Positions 46,565 through 56,183 are shown, counted from the stretch's first letter. The stretch is 64,000 nucleotides of DNA from Tsukamurella sp. PLM1 (GCF_023168325.1 NZ_AP025688.1:496001-560000); one strand, 5' to 3'. Made by a program: numbers and translations. Notes: generated by a model not told the origin, from the letters alone.

Positions 46565-46618
46565 CTGTACAGAGTTACAGACTCGCGCTATCGTCGATCT
46601 CTGTAAGTTTGTACAAAC
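46565..46618. promoter_or_regulatory. Two TGTACA-centred operators between TetR and amidase genes
   Basis: CTGTACAG (46565-46572) and GTTTGTACAAAC (46607-46618) are perfect palindromes sharing the core TGTACA, with centres 44 bp apart. The gap is A+T-rich compared with its surroundings. One site is near each gene start, as expected for a regulator that controls both. Confidence 0.65.
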
Positions 46619-46645
46619 TCGGCGCCCGTGCCGGGAGGAGCAGCC

Positions 46646-48085
46646 ATGACCACGGACATCACCCACACCGCCACCCGCGCCAATGCCGTCACCGATGACG
46701 TGCTCGGCACCCTCGACGCCACCGGCGTCGCCGAAGCCATCGCCGCGGGCGCCTTCACTGCGCAGGAGGCGGCCGCGGCCGCGGCGAAGCGGATCCGCAC
46801 CGTCGACCCCGAGGTCCGGGCGGTGCGCTGGTGGCTGCCCGACGGCGGTGCCGGGCCGCAGGCCGCACGGGATGCGGCGTTCTACGGCGTACCGTCGGCG
46901 ATCAAGGAGAACACCCCGCACGCGGGCCTGCCCACCACGATGGGCTCGGCGGCGCTGCCGCAGACGCCGGAGCGGCGCAACGGCCCGGTCGCGGACCAGC
47001 TCGCCGCGACCGGCGTCAACGTGCTCGCCTCGACGGCGATGCCGGAGTTCGGCATGACCGCGAGCGCGGAGTTCGGCGACGGCCGGCCGTCCACCCGCAA
47101 CGCCTGGAACACCGGCTACACGGCGGGCGGGTCGTCGTCGGGCGCGGCGGCCCTGGTCGCGTCGGGTGCGCTGCCGATCGCGCACGGCAACGACGGGGGC
47201 GGCTCCATTCGGATCCCCGCGTCGCTCAACGGGCTGGTGGGACTCAAGCCCACCCGAGGGCGGATGGCGGGCATGCCCGAGCTGCGGCTGCTGCCGGTGA
47301 ACGTGGTGTGCGAGGGCGTGCTGACCCGCACCGTGCGCGACACCGCGCGGTACGTCGCGGCGGCCGAGCGGCACCGTCGGAACCCGGCGCTGCCGCCCGT
47401 CGGGAACGTGCGCGGCGCTGGGCGGCGTCGCCGGATCGGGCTGGTCACCGAGTCGGTCACCGACTTCGGTATCGCCGGCGAATGCCTCACGCCCGTCCTC
47501 TCACTCGCGGACGAGCTCGCCGACCGCGGCCACGAGGTCGTCGAGCTGACGATGGCGGACCTGCGCATCGATGGCGGCTTCGTGGACGACTTCCTGCACT
47601 ACTGGGGGCTGCTCACGGCGGTCGAGGTCGGCGCGACGGCGGCGGCGTCGCGCGGCCGCTACGACTTCGGTGCGCTCGATCCCGTGACGCGGAGCCTGCT
47701 GCGGTCCGGGCGGCGCAGCGCACCGTCGATCCCCGGGGCGATCCGCCGGCTGCGGGCGGTGACCGGGAACTACGAGCGGATGTTCGTCGAGCGCGGCGTC
47801 GACGCGATGCTCTCACCCACCATGACCAGCCCGACCCCGCGGATCGGCTACCTCGATCCCAACCTGCCGTTCGGCGAGTTCATGTCGCGCACCATCGCGA
47901 TGGTGGGGGTCACCCCGCTGAACAACGTGTCGGGCGGCCCGGCGGTGTCCGTGCCGTGCGGGTTCGACGGTGACGGGCTCCCGCTGGGTGCACAGTTCGC
48001 AGGCCCGGCGGGCATGGAGTCCACGCTGCTGGAACTGGCGTACGAGGTGGAGGAGCTGCGCCCCTTCGCGCGGATCGACCGGTAG
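46646..48085 (+). CDS. Amidase-signature-family hydrolase
   Basis: A 479-residue amidase. The Ser-cisSer-Lys triad is visible: Lys87 in YGVPSAIKENT, a Ser in GGSSSGAAALVASG (residues 163-165), and the nucleophile Ser187 in GNDGGGSIRIPAS. The rest follows the family (NGLVGLKPTRGRM and a C-terminal VSVPCGFDGDGLPLGAQ). It is likely an aliphatic or aryl amide hydrolase, not GatA, since gatCB are absent here. ATG 46646 has GGGAGGAG. It is controlled by the divergent TetR. Confidence 0.92.
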   Translation: MTTDITHTATRANAVTDDVLGTLDATGVAEAIAAGAFTAQEAAAAAAKRIRTVDPEVRAVRWWLPDGGAGPQAARDAAFYGVPSAIKENTPHAGLPTTMGSAALPQTPERRNGPVADQLAATGVNVLASTAMPEFGMTASAEFGDGRPSTRNAWNTGYTAGGSSSGAAALVASGALPIAHGNDGGGSIRIPASLNGLVGLKPTRGRMAGMPELRLLPVNVVCEGVLTRTVRDTARYVAAAERHRRNPALPPVGNVRGAGRRRRIGLVTESVTDFGIAGECLTPVLSLADELADRGHEVVELTMADLRIDGGFVDDFLHYWGLLTAVEVGATAAASRGRYDFGALDPVTRSLLRSGRRSAPSIPGAIRRLRAVTGNYERMFVERGVDAMLSPTMTSPTPRIGYLDPNLPFGEFMSRTIAMVGVTPLNNVSGGPAVSVPCGFDGDGLPLGAQFAGPAGMESTLLELAYEVEELRPFARIDR

Positions 48086-48100
48086 CGCAGGGCGCCGGGG

Positions 48101-48262
48101 TCAGCGGCGGAACCACCCGCGCTGGGCCCGCTGGCCCGCGGGTGCGGCGTGGCCGTCGCACCAGTCCTCGGGCCGGACGCCCGCGCGCACCTCGTCGACG
48201 TGCGAGCCGCAGCCCGTCCAGGTGGTCTTGCCGCACACGCGGCAGGTGATCGCACTGCACAT
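48101..48262 (-). CDS. Small Cys-rich zinc-ribbon-like protein
   Basis: A 53-residue protein whose cysteines are arranged CSAITCRVCGKTTWTGCGSH and later WCDGH. It has at least two CxxC-like or CxH pairs, suggesting one bound zinc. Similar tiny proteins are common in actinobacteria, often beginning MCRAITC; function is unknown. ATG 48262 lies 36 bp from the metal-type palindrome at 48298 and diverges from the DUF302 gene, so both may be under the same operator. Confidence 0.65.
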   Translation of the reverse strand: MCSAITCRVCGKTTWTGCGSHVDEVRAGVRPEDWCDGHAAPAGQRAQRGWFRR

Positions 48263-48297
48263 GACCCGGACCTTACGCCACGGCCGGCCCGATTCGG

Positions 48298-48317
48298 ATA
48301 TCCCCCCAGGGGGATAT
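48298..48317. promoter_or_regulatory. CsoR/CstR-type operator upstream of DUF302
   Basis: ATATCCCCCCAGGGGGATAT is a near-perfect 20-bp palindrome of the CsoR-family type (AT-flanked C-run/G-run), 38 bp before the DUF302 start and 35 bp from the divergent zinc-ribbon start. The CsoR-family gene at 48745 in the same operon is its likely ligand. It differs from the copZ box at 11511 by TATC/GATA in place of TAC/GTA. Confidence 0.7.
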
Positions 48318-48355
48318 GTCATGATGGGGCGACGGCCGACGAGAGGAACGGATTC

Positions 48356-48748
48356 ATGACGGACTTCACGATGAGCACGACCATCGACGCGCCCTACGCC
48401 GACGCGGTGGCGCGGGTGCGCGAGGGGCTCGCGGACGCCGGTTTCGGCGTGCTGACGGAGATCGACATCCGGGCCACCCTCAAGGCCAAGCTCGATGTGG
48501 ACGTCCCGCCGAAGGTGATCCTCGGCGCGTGCCGGCCGCAGCTCGCGCACGAGGCGCTGGGTATCGACCCGCGCGTGGCGGCGCTGCTGCCGTGCAACGT
48601 GGTGGTCTCCGCCGACGGGGACGGCGCGCTGGTGGAGGTCATGGACCCGAACGTGATGCCGGAGTTCACCGGCACGGAGGCCCTGGCGGGGGTGGCCGCC
48701 GACGCGCGGGAGCGGCTCGCCGGCATGCTCGCCGGGCTGCGCGCGTGA
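48356..48748 (+). CDS. DUF302 protein
   Basis: A 130-residue soluble domain with DUF302 features: STTIDAPYADAVARVREGLADAGFGVLTEIDIRATL at the N-terminus, a middle VILGACRPQLAHEALGIDPRVAALLPCNVVV, and the C-terminal VEVMDPNVM. One Cys in GACRP and one in LLPCNV are conserved in the family and could be redox or ligand sites; biochemical function is unknown. It overlaps the CsoR-family gene by GTGA and follows the palindromic operator, so it is the main target of that regulator. Confidence 0.88.
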   Translation: MTDFTMSTTIDAPYADAVARVREGLADAGFGVLTEIDIRATLKAKLDVDVPPKVILGACRPQLAHEALGIDPRVAALLPCNVVVSADGDGALVEVMDPNVMPEFTGTEALAGVAADARERLAGMLAGLRA

Positions 48749-49005
48749 AGCTCCCCGAGGAGGGTGTCAAGCCCGTTGTGACCCGCCTCAAGCGCGCCCA
48801 CGGCCATCTCGCGACCGTGATCCGCATGCTCGAGGAGGGGGAGGACTGCGAGGACGTGCTCACTCAGCTCGCCGCGGTGAACAAGGCCCTCGGTCGCAGC
48901 GGTTACGCCCTCGTCGCCACCGGCCTGCAGCACTGCATCGCGACCGAGGGGCCCGAGAACGTGGACCAGCAGAAGCTGGAGAAGCTGTTCCTCGCGCTCG
49001 CGTGA
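48745..49005 (+). CDS. CsoR-family (DUF156) regulator, CstR-like
   Basis: An 86-residue all-helical repressor of the CsoR/RcnR/FrmR/CstR family. The body is VTRLKRAHGHLATVIRMLEEGEDCEDVLTQLAAVNKAL. The two ligand cysteines are Cys35 (EGEDCEDV) and Cys64 (GLQHC). The His used by Cu(I) sensors four residues before the second Cys is Gly60 here, as in persulfide sensor CstR, which also lacks it. The GTG start overlaps the DUF302 stop, so both are co-translated. The likely operator is 48298-48317. A thiol or persulfide signal is more likely than copper, but this is inference. Confidence 0.85.
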   Translation: MKLPEEGVKPVVTRLKRAHGHLATVIRMLEEGEDCEDVLTQLAAVNKALGRSGYALVATGLQHCIATEGPENVDQQKLEKLFLALA

Positions 49006-49009
49006 CCGG

Positions 49010-50274
49010 CTACGTCAGCTCGTCGACGGTGACCGTGAAGCCCTGGGCGCGCAGGCGATCGGCGAGCACGCCGCCGAGGGCGACCGCGGGGGTGAGCACG
49101 CCCGCACGGTCCGGCAGCGCCGCGCCGCCGCGGGCCGGGTCCCCGTCGAGGGCCAGCGCGAGGGAGGCCTCGCCCAGCATCACGGCGGTGCCGCTGTAGC
49201 CGGGGTCGAGGTCGGCGCCGATGGTCGCGCGATAGCGGCGGCCGCTCGTGGTGCGGGTGTAGACGTCGCCGATGAACCTGCCGTTGGCCTGCGACTTCTC
49301 GCTGGGGCCCTCGCCGGGCGCGGGCAGAACCTTCTCCAGCGCGGGACGCAGCGGCTTGATCGCCAGCGCGGCCATGCCGACGGCGAGGGCGCCGCGCACC
49401 ACGTGGGAGGCCACCGTCGAGACCACGGGGACCGAGCCGACGGACATGGTCTCCCGGTAGGTGAAGTCGGGGCCGTAGGCGAAGTCGAGCAGGCCGTTCG
49501 AGCGGCGCACCACGCGGGTGTTGTAGCTGGCCATGAAGAACGGGGCCAGGGTGCCGCGCAGCGACGGGTCCACGGTGGAGGCGTCCACCGTCGAGAGGTC
49601 GCCGGGCTGCGTCGGGGTCTCCCGAGTGGGGTCGGCGCTCAGCGAATGCGGCCGCCCGGCGATGCGCCGGGCCTCGCGGTCGGCCGTCACCTCGTCGGCC
49701 AGGCCGATCGCGGACGCGATGGTGCCGCCGCTCGCGCCGCCACGCAGCGAGCGCATGACCAGCGTCGTGGAGCCGAGCGTGCCGGCACCGTCGGCCTGGG
49801 CGCGCTCGTGGACGAGGAACGTCCCGAGGTCCGAGGGGATGGAGTCGAACCCGCAGGAGTGCACGATCTTCGTGCCGTTGCCGGCCGCCTGCTCGTGGAA
49901 CTTGTCGATCGAGCGGCGCGCGAACAGCACCTCGCCGGTGAGGTCGGTGTAGTGGGTGCCCGCGTTGACGCACGCGCCGACCACCGTCTCGCCGTACTTC
50001 GCGTAGGGGCCGACGGTGCTGCACAGGACCGTCGTGCGGGCGACCATCTCGTCGAGGGTGGAGGGCTTGTCGACGTCCGCGACGACGATGCCGAAGCCGG
50101 CGGCGCGCGGACCGAGCGAGTCCCGCAGCTTCTCCAGCTTGGCGGCGTTGCGGCCGGCCAGCGCGATCCGCACGCCCTCAGGCGCGTGGTTCGCGAGGTG
50201 GCGCGCCGTCAGTTCACCGACGAAGCCGGTGGCGCCGAACACGATGAGGTCGAACTCCTGGTTCCCGCAGTCAT
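49010..50274 (-). CDS. Saccharopine dehydrogenase-like enoyl reductase (frameshifted N-terminus)
   Basis: Rossmann-fold protein of the saccharopine-dehydrogenase-like group that includes mycobacterial trans-acting enoyl reductase Rv2953 and Rv2449c. The NAD(P) loop FGATGFVGELTARHL is at the N-terminus, preceded in a second frame by ATG 50274 and TAGNQEFDLI; restoring one base at 50264-50266 joins them (421 residues). Middle motifs are VLCSTVGPYAKYGE and GTHYTDLTGEVLFARR, and VHSCGFDSIPSDLG lies near residue 145. The substrate is unknown, possibly a lipid intermediate. It is convergent with the CstR-like gene, 4 bp apart. Confidence 0.85.
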
Positions 50275-50407
50275 GCTGCGATGTTAGCAGTGTTCGCGCA
50301 AGTGTGTGCGAGTAGTACGCCTGGCGGAATCGGGTGTCATTTTAGTGGAATTAAGGTATGTTGATGGGTGATGCGGACATTCTTCCGAGCAACCATGAGG
50401 GTGAGAG

Positions 50408-50785
50408 ATGGTCAACAATCTGGATACGCAGACTCACACCGATGCCATCCGCACCGGAACCCCTGAGCTCGTGCGACAACTGAACAGTCATCTCGGGCCG
50501 ACTCTCGTGGCGACGCTCGCAGGTGTCCGGGACCGGAAGTTGCCGCATAAATGGGCGAAGATCGATGGGCCTTCCCCGCGGCCTGAGGCGTTGGAAAGGC
50601 TCCAGATGGCGCATCGTGTCTGGGGGCTCATCGCGACATCTGAGAGCGACAGCATTGCTCGAGCATGGTTCATCGGGCTCAATCCCAGGCTTGGGGAGGT
50701 CGCGCCGATCATGGCCCTGCGAGCAGGTGATTCGGCAGCGGTGTGGCACGCGGCTCGTGCGTTCGTATCGGGCACGGACGATTAG
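50408..50785 (+). CDS. Xre/MbcA-type antitoxin (ParS toxin-binding domain)
   Basis: A 125-residue protein. The C-terminal toxin-binding domain has the DUF2384 pattern: RPEALERLQMAHRVWGLIA, then ARAWFIGLNPRLGEVAPIMALRAGDSAAVWHAARAF. The N-terminal part is likely the DNA-binding region. It precedes the RES-domain gene by 4 bp and probably autorepresses the pair. The stretch 50.3-51.6 kb is visibly less G+C-rich than its neighbours, consistent with a mobile toxin-antitoxin module. ATG 50408 follows GAGGGTGAGAG. Confidence 0.82.
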   Translation: MVNNLDTQTHTDAIRTGTPELVRQLNSHLGPTLVATLAGVRDRKLPHKWAKIDGPSPRPEALERLQMAHRVWGLIATSESDSIARAWFIGLNPRLGEVAPIMALRAGDSAAVWHAARAFVSGTDD

Positions 50786-50789
50786 CTCG

Positions 50790-51593
50790 ATGCGTCACCG
50801 ACAATCGACACGTGTGTGTGGAGCGACAGGATTGGCGTTAGTCGAATCGCAGCTCGATGCCACGTACCGGCTCGCGAAGGAGTCTTACGGGCCGGTGAAT
50901 CCGCCGCTCCGCTCTGCGACGGGGTTACCGATCGAAGAGTGGGGGCGCTACGACGTCATCGGCGATCGCACCGTGTACACCGGAAGTTGCGAAGAAGTCG
51001 CGTACGCGGAATCTCTCGCGCACCTGCGGCCCGCGATCGTCGATGGCGATCTGGGAGTGCCAGACCTGGCGGACCTCTTCGATGGAGAAGAGGCGAATGG
51101 GGTTTCGTTAGCCGAGCTGGTCAACCGTGAATGGTCCGCCGCCCACCACATGCCCGTCGGGCAGATTGCGGCGGCATGGCGGCAGGAACGCCGGATGAAC
51201 CGCATCCTGCTTCCGAGCGCTGGATGGTTCGTCGACATCGAGACTGTCGACTCGATTCGGGCGATCCGTCGGAACGTGGGGTCGATCCTGAGGGTCGCGG
51301 GGGCCGACGATCTCGATACGTCCCACCTCCGCGGCAGTAACCGCAGACTCACGACCGCCATTGCGCAGTGGATCCACGGTGTGACCCTTGACAACGGTGC
51401 TCCGCCGCTCGGCATCGTCTACGGCTCGAAGCACGATAGCCACTGGTCGAACTGGGCGATCTGGCTGCGATCCCAAGAGCCTGGGAGCTACGAGTTCCCG
51501 CTGACGGTGACGGGATCCGTTCCTATTGACGAGCCTGCACAGAATCCTCCCCTTCAGCAGATCTGCGATCTGTTCGGGATTCGCTGCCACTGA
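50790..51593 (+). CDS. RES-domain toxin (NAD+ phosphorylase family)
   Basis: A 267-residue RES-type protein. Key features are RYDVIGDRTVYTGSCEEVAYAE (the Arg-Tyr-Glu pattern of the NAD-binding fold) and, near the end, PPLGIVYGSKHDSHWSNWAIW, resembling the RES-core SRH element. RES toxins such as MbcT consume NAD+ by phosphorolysis. It partners the antitoxin at 50408, so this is a type II Xre-RES module. The start is uncertain between ATG 50790 and internal codons near 50832. It is somewhat longer than the usual 150-230 residues. Confidence 0.78.
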   Translation: MRHRQSTRVCGATGLALVESQLDATYRLAKESYGPVNPPLRSATGLPIEEWGRYDVIGDRTVYTGSCEEVAYAESLAHLRPAIVDGDLGVPDLADLFDGEEANGVSLAELVNREWSAAHHMPVGQIAAAWRQERRMNRILLPSAGWFVDIETVDSIRAIRRNVGSILRVAGADDLDTSHLRGSNRRLTTAIAQWIHGVTLDNGAPPLGIVYGSKHDSHWSNWAIWLRSQEPGSYEFPLTVTGSVPIDEPAQNPPLQQICDLFGIRCH

Positions 51594-51596
51594 TCG

Positions 51597-52697
51597 TCAC
51601 CGGCTCGCTTCGTTCGTCAACTCCGACGGGCGGGAAACGATATCCGCCGTGCCGGCGCGCCACCGCCGGAACCCGCGGGCCGCGGCGGGCGCGAGGAAGA
51701 GCATGAGCAGCAGCCGGATCAGCTGCGCGGCCACCACGAACGTGATGTCCACGTTCGACGACGCGGCCACGGCAAGCACGGCGTAGAGCCCGCCCGGCGT
51801 GGTGGCGAGGTAGCCGTCCAGCGCGGACACGCCGGTCATTGCCGACAGGGCGAAACCCAGTCCCGCGCACCCGGCCCCGATCGCCACGATCAGGCCCGCC
51901 GCCCACGGCAGCAGCCGCGCCATCGACCGCAGCGACGCGCGGGTGAATCCCACCCCCGCCTGCCAACCGATCGTCAGGTACCCGACGAACACGAGCCAGG
52001 CCGGCACCGTCGACCCCGCGGTCAGGCCGGTGAGGTTCCCCGCCAGCGACAGCACGAGCGGGCCCAGCAGCCCGCCCGCGGGCAGCCGCGACGCGACCCC
52101 GATCGCCCCGCCCGCGCCCGTGCAGACCGCGACCACGGCCAGGTCGAACCACCACGGGCGGTCGGGCCCCGTCTCGATGCCCGACGATGCCCCTGCCGCG
52201 TGCGGGTACAGCGCCGCCACCAGCGGCAGCGACGCCGTGACCATGCCGACCCGGAGGTACTGCACCACGGCGACGGTGCGCTCGTCGCCGCCGAGCTCGC
52301 GCGCGATGGCCACGAGCCCGCTCGCGCCGCCGGCCACCAACGACAGGGATCCGGTGAGCGAATCGATGCTCCGGTGCAGCCCGAGTAGCGCGCCGGCGGC
52401 GACGGAGAGCAGCAGCGTCGCGAACCCGACCAGGAGCGCCGCGGTCCAGCGCGACCCGAGCGCCGCCAGCGTGTGGGACTGCATGAGCGTGCCGATGTAC
52501 ACGCCGAGCACGCCCTGCGCGGCCAGGGACAGGCCGCGCGGCACGTCGCCCGGCGCCCGGCCGGCCAGTGCGAGCGCCGCCGCACAGAGCAGCGCCGCGA
52601 ACAGCGGGCCGCTCGGCACGCCGAGCGCCACGAGAACGGGCGACAGTGCGCACGACGCGGCGATCAGTCCGGCCCACCTCATGACTGTCCCGCGCAT
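51597..52697 (-). CDS. AbrB-family membrane protein (transporter-like)
   Basis: An integral membrane protein of about 366 residues with the duplicated AbrB/TIGR03082 architecture: ten or so TM helices, with LGVYIGTLMQSHTLAALG near the first repeat and VSALDGYLATTPGGLYAVLAVAASSNVDITFV near the end of the second. The family is annotated as ammonia-monooxygenase-regulator-like, but its function is unsettled and it resembles small-molecule exporters. ATG 52697 is preferred over 52733. It is divergent from a MarR gene, which probably controls it. Confidence 0.85.
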   Translation of the reverse strand: MRGTVMRWAGLIAASCALSPVLVALGVPSGPLFAALLCAAALALAGRAPGDVPRGLSLAAQGVLGVYIGTLMQSHTLAALGSRWTAALLVGFATLLLSVAAGALLGLHRSIDSLTGSLSLVAGGASGLVAIARELGGDERTVAVVQYLRVGMVTASLPLVAALYPHAAGASSGIETGPDRPWWFDLAVVAVCTGAGGAIGVASRLPAGGLLGPLVLSLAGNLTGLTAGSTVPAWLVFVGYLTIGWQAGVGFTRASLRSMARLLPWAAGLIVAIGAGCAGLGFALSAMTGVSALDGYLATTPGGLYAVLAVAASSNVDITFVVAAQLIRLLLMLFLAPAAARGFRRWRAGTADIVSRPSELTNEASR

Positions 52698-52771
52698 GAA
52701 CACAAGTATCAGCTTGAAAGATCGGCGATGCAACCCGCGAAATACGCAAAAGTATGAAGTAAACTCTTGCT

Positions 52772-53235
52772 ATGTCTGATGTCGGCGATCTCCGCTACGG
52801 CGTGCACTCACTCAGTCGCGCGATCCGCGCCCACCGCCGCCCCGGGCCGCTCACCGAGACCCAGTACCTGATCCTCGGCAGCCTGGACCGCGGCGGGCCG
52901 TCGACCCCGCGGCGCTGGGGGAGGAACACCACGTTCGCGCGCAGACGCTGACGCCGGCGCTCAACGCCCTCACCGATGCCGGCCTGGTGCGCCGGCGCCG
53001 GGACGAGGCGGACCGTCGGCGGCAGTACGTGGAGCTCACCGACGAGGGCCGCGCCGTGATCGAGGACGACCGCGCCGTCCGCAACGCCTGGCTGGAAGCG
53101 GCGATGGCGGAGCGACTCACGCCCCTCGAACGCGACGTGCTGCTCCTCGCGGCGCCGGTGCTCGTCAAGCTGGCGGACCGGGATCCCGGCCCGCGGACTG
53201 GCGGTTCGAAAGCGGATGCCAAGCCGCGCGAGTAG
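52772..53235 (+). CDS. MarR/PadR-like winged-helix regulator (frameshifted)
   Basis: A winged-HTH repressor of about 154 residues after correction. [18 protein letters not shown] opens the HTH. One missing C at 52905-52908 breaks the frame; restoring it gives [40 protein letters not shown], the HTH and wing of MarR proteins, then [20 protein letters not shown] 52772 is 74 bp from the divergent AbrB-family start in an A+T-rich gap (50-60% A+T), likely the shared operator. Ligand unknown. Confidence 0.8.
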
Positions 53236-53274
53236 TTTCGGACTGCGACGGCGCGGACGGAGGAGGCTCGCGAC

Positions 53275-54480
53275 ATGACGGGATCCGGCGGTCGATGGGG
53301 AACGGTGCTCGTGGCGGCCGTCGCCGTGCTCGCGAGCGCGTGCTCGCAGGTGGTGTCCGGCAGTCCGCAGGCGGACCCGTCGGCGGCGCCCCGGCTGGAG
53401 ACGGGCAACTATCCGACCACCGCGCAGGAGGTCCCGGCCGCGGCGCGACCCGGGGACGCGTACCAGCAGGAGGGCTGGCGGATCGCGGACTCCGTGATCT
53501 TCGTGTCCGATGTGGACCGGAGGTTCTCGCGCCGCGTCACGCCCGCGTGGCCGGTGATCTCGACGAAGATGCTGGTGCCGAAGAACCTGCCACACTTCAC
53601 CGACGTGCAGGCGACCGCGCTCGGCGGCTACAACCTGCTCACCGGTTTCATCGACAACCGGGGCGACACGGGAGCCACCACGGGCCTGTGGGGGTCGGCG
53701 GGCGTGCTGCGGTTCCGGGACGCCGGCTCGGCCGACCGGGCGCTGACGGCGATCACCCCGGCGGGGGCGAAACCGGTCGACACGACGTCCACGTTCCCGG
53801 GCTCCAGGGTGATCGCGGTCCGCACCGAGACGCTGGGCGCCGGACGCGAGCTGATCAGCCTGGTCATGCTCCGCGGAGACCTGTGGGTGGTCGCCGCGGT
53901 GGTGCTGCCCACGGTGAAGGAGGCGTCCGAGGTGGCCGCGAAGATGCTGCGCGCGCAGTACGACAGGACCGCCGACTACAAGCCGCTCCCGCTGGACACG
54001 CCGTCGGAGTACCCGATGGACCAGGACGCGATGATGACTCTGGTGTTCCCCGGTCCGAAGAACCCGGCGCTGCTCGAGTTCGGGCTGAGCGCCGACGGCG
54101 GCCTGCTCCGGGGCTATCGCACGGCGCGCGCGGAGGCGCACCTGTGGGGGACCGAGGAGAAGCGGCACACTCAACTGCTCCAGAACGGCCCGCAGCTGGT
54201 CGCGAGCAACGGCGACGAGAGCCTGAGCCGCGTGACCCGCTTCGACACGGCGGCGAACGCCCAGGCCTTCCTCACGGCGCAGTTCCCGATCTCGAACACC
54301 GAGTCGCCCATCGAGGGGATCGACAAGAACTCCGTGTACTGCGCCAGTATCGAGCGCACCGGGACCATGTGCACCGTCCGGCGGGGCCGCTACCTGCACG
54401 AGACGTTCTCGACGACCGCGCAGAAGGCCTACCAGCAGACCGCCGCCGCCTATCTGGTGCTCAGCTCGGCTCCGCAGTAG
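53275..54480 (+). CDS. Secreted lipoprotein, mycolata DUF7373-like
   Basis: A 401-residue lipoprotein. The signal peptide is [14 protein letters not shown] with a lipobox Cys at about residue 23, followed by a Ser/Pro-rich linker. The mature protein has two related halves: [20 protein letters not shown] and, later, [25 protein letters not shown]-terminal cysteines in [15 protein letters not shown] may form a disulfide. Large paralogous families of such lipoproteins are found in mycolata; function is unknown. It precedes menD by 32 bp on the same strand. Confidence 0.8.
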   Translation: MTGSGGRWGTVLVAAVAVLASACSQVVSGSPQADPSAAPRLETGNYPTTAQEVPAAARPGDAYQQEGWRIADSVIFVSDVDRRFSRRVTPAWPVISTKMLVPKNLPHFTDVQATALGGYNLLTGFIDNRGDTGATTGLWGSAGVLRFRDAGSADRALTAITPAGAKPVDTTSTFPGSRVIAVRTETLGAGRELISLVMLRGDLWVVAAVVLPTVKEASEVAAKMLRAQYDRTADYKPLPLDTPSEYPMDQDAMMTLVFPGPKNPALLEFGLSADGGLLRGYRTARAEAHLWGTEEKRHTQLLQNGPQLVASNGDESLSRVTRFDTAANAQAFLTAQFPISNTESPIEGIDKNSVYCASIERTGTMCTVRRGRYLHETFSTTAQKAYQQTAAAYLVLSSAPQ

Positions 54481-54512
54481 CCGGCGCGGCGTGCGGTCGT
54501 AAGGTGGTGCGC

Positions 54513-56183
54513 ATGCAGAAGCCGCCGAACCCGTCCACGCTGCAGGCGCGCGTGATCGTGGACGAGCTGGTGCGCGGCGGCGTCACGGACGTGGTGCTGT
54601 GCCCGGGCTCGCGCAACGCGCCGCTCGCCTTCGCCGTCCACGCGGCGGACACCCGCGGCGAGCTGCGCTTGCACGTGCGGATCGACGAGCGCACCGCCGG
54701 ATTCCTCGCCGTCGGCCTCGCCGCCGCGTCCCGCCGTCCGGTCGCGGTGATCATGACCTCCGGCACGGCGGTGGCCAATCTCTCACCCGCCGTGTTCGAG
54801 GCCAACTACGCCCGCGTGCCGCTGGTGGTGATCAGCGCGAACCGCCCGTACGAGCTGCTCGGTTCCGGCGCCAACCAGACCGTCGAGCAGTTCGGGATCT
54901 TCGGCACGCAGGTGCGCGCGGCCCTGTCGCTCGGGCTCGCCGAGCCGGGACTCGACCGCAACTCGCAGTGGCGCAGCGCCGTCTGCCGCGCGCTGGCCGC
55001 GGCCCGCGGCGCCCGGACCGGTAACGCCGGCCCCGTCCAGTTCGACATCCCGCTGCGCGAGCCCCTCGTGCCCGACGACCCGTCGCCCGAACTGGCGCAG
55101 GGGCGCCCCGACGGCGGTCCGTGGACCGTCGCGCCGGTCGCCACGCTCGACGTGCCGCTGCCGATCGACCTGACGCCGGACACCGTCGTCATCGCCGGGC
55201 ACGGCGCGGGGGAGAACCCGGCCCTCGCGGGCCTGCCGACGGTGGCGGAACCGACGTCGCCGCAGGCGAGCAGTTCCGCGGGGGCCGAAGCCCGAGCCCT
55301 CCTGCACCCGTGGGCGCTGCCCGCGCTGGCGCCCCGGCAGGCCATCATCTGCGGCCGCCCGACCCTGCACCGCGAGGTCAGCGCCCTGCTGGCCGATCCG
55401 GAGGTCACCGTCTACGCCGTCACCACCGGCCCGCGCTGGCCGGACGTGTCCGGCAACGTGGCTGCCACGGGCACGCGCGTGGTCCCGGTGGGTGCGCCGG
55501 ATCCGTCCTGGCTCCGACGGTGCGCCGACGCCGACGCCGCTGCCCGGCACGCCGTCGAGGAGGGGCTCGCAGACGGGCCCGTCACCGGCCTGCACGTCGC
55601 GCGCGCCGTCTGCGCGGGGCTCGAGCCCGGCGATCAGCTGGTGGTCGGGGCGTCGAACCCCGTCCGCGACGTGGCGCTCGCTGCGCACGTCCCGCCCGGC
55701 GTGCGCGTGCTGTCGAACCGTGGCGTCGCGGGCATCGACGGCACCGTCAGCACCGCCGTCGGGGCCGCGCTCGCCTTCCCGGAGCAGCGCACCGTCGCGC
55801 TGATGGGCGACCTGACGTTCGTGCACGACGCGTCCGGGCTGCTCATCGGCCCCGACGAGCCGAGGCCGGACAACCTCACGATCGTGGTCGCCAACGACAA
55901 CGGGGGCGGCATCTTCAACCTGCTCGAGCAGGGCGAGGAGCGCTATTCCGGTCGCGAGTACGACGGTGCCGCCGCCCGCGTGTTCGGCACCCCGCACGGC
56001 ACCGACATCGGCGCGCTGTGCGCGGCGTACGGGGTGGCGTACCGTCGGGCCACCGCGGTCGAGGCCGGCGCGCCGGGCGAGGGACTGCAGGTGATCGAGG
56101 TGCTGACCGAGCGGGACGGGCTGCGCGCCCTGCACGCCGCGATGCGGGCCCGGATCACCGCGGGGCCGGAGCGCGGCGCGTGA
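54513..56183 (+). CDS. menD: SEPHCHC synthase (menaquinone biosynthesis MenD)
   Basis: ThDP-dependent enzyme joining isochorismate and 2-oxoglutarate in the first committed step of menaquinone synthesis. The 556-residue protein has the N-terminal PYR-domain Glu in [29 protein letters not shown], and the ThDP-binding region [20 protein letters not shown] with the Mg-binding [11 protein letters not shown] and [11 protein letters not shown]. It is the normal size for the family (554 in M. tuberculosis). ATG 54513 is downstream of a short A+G-rich leader. It overlaps the DUF3592 gene by GTGA. Confidence 0.96.
   Translation: MQKPPNPSTLQARVIVDELVRGGVTDVVLCPGSRNAPLAFAVHAADTRGELRLHVRIDERTAGFLAVGLAAASRRPVAVIMTSGTAVANLSPAVFEANYARVPLVVISANRPYELLGSGANQTVEQFGIFGTQVRAALSLGLAEPGLDRNSQWRSAVCRALAAARGARTGNAGPVQFDIPLREPLVPDDPSPELAQGRPDGGPWTVAPVATLDVPLPIDLTPDTVVIAGHGAGENPALAGLPTVAEPTSPQASSSAGAEARALLHPWALPALAPRQAIICGRPTLHREVSALLADPEVTVYAVTTGPRWPDVSGNVAATGTRVVPVGAPDPSWLRRCADADAAARHAVEEGLADGPVTGLHVARAVCAGLEPGDQLVVGASNPVRDVALAAHVPPGVRVLSNRGVAGIDGTVSTAVGAALAFPEQRTVALMGDLTFVHDASGLLIGPDEPRPDNLTIVVANDNGGGIFNLLEQGEERYSGREYDGAAARVFGTPHGTDIGALCAAYGVAYRRATAVEAGAPGEGLQVIEVLTERDGLRALHAAMRARITAGPERGA

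Noticed and set aside
46646-48085. GatA subunit of the tRNA amidotransferase
   Set aside because: The gene stands alone under a TetR regulator, with no gatB or gatC nearby, and lacks a GatA-like context.
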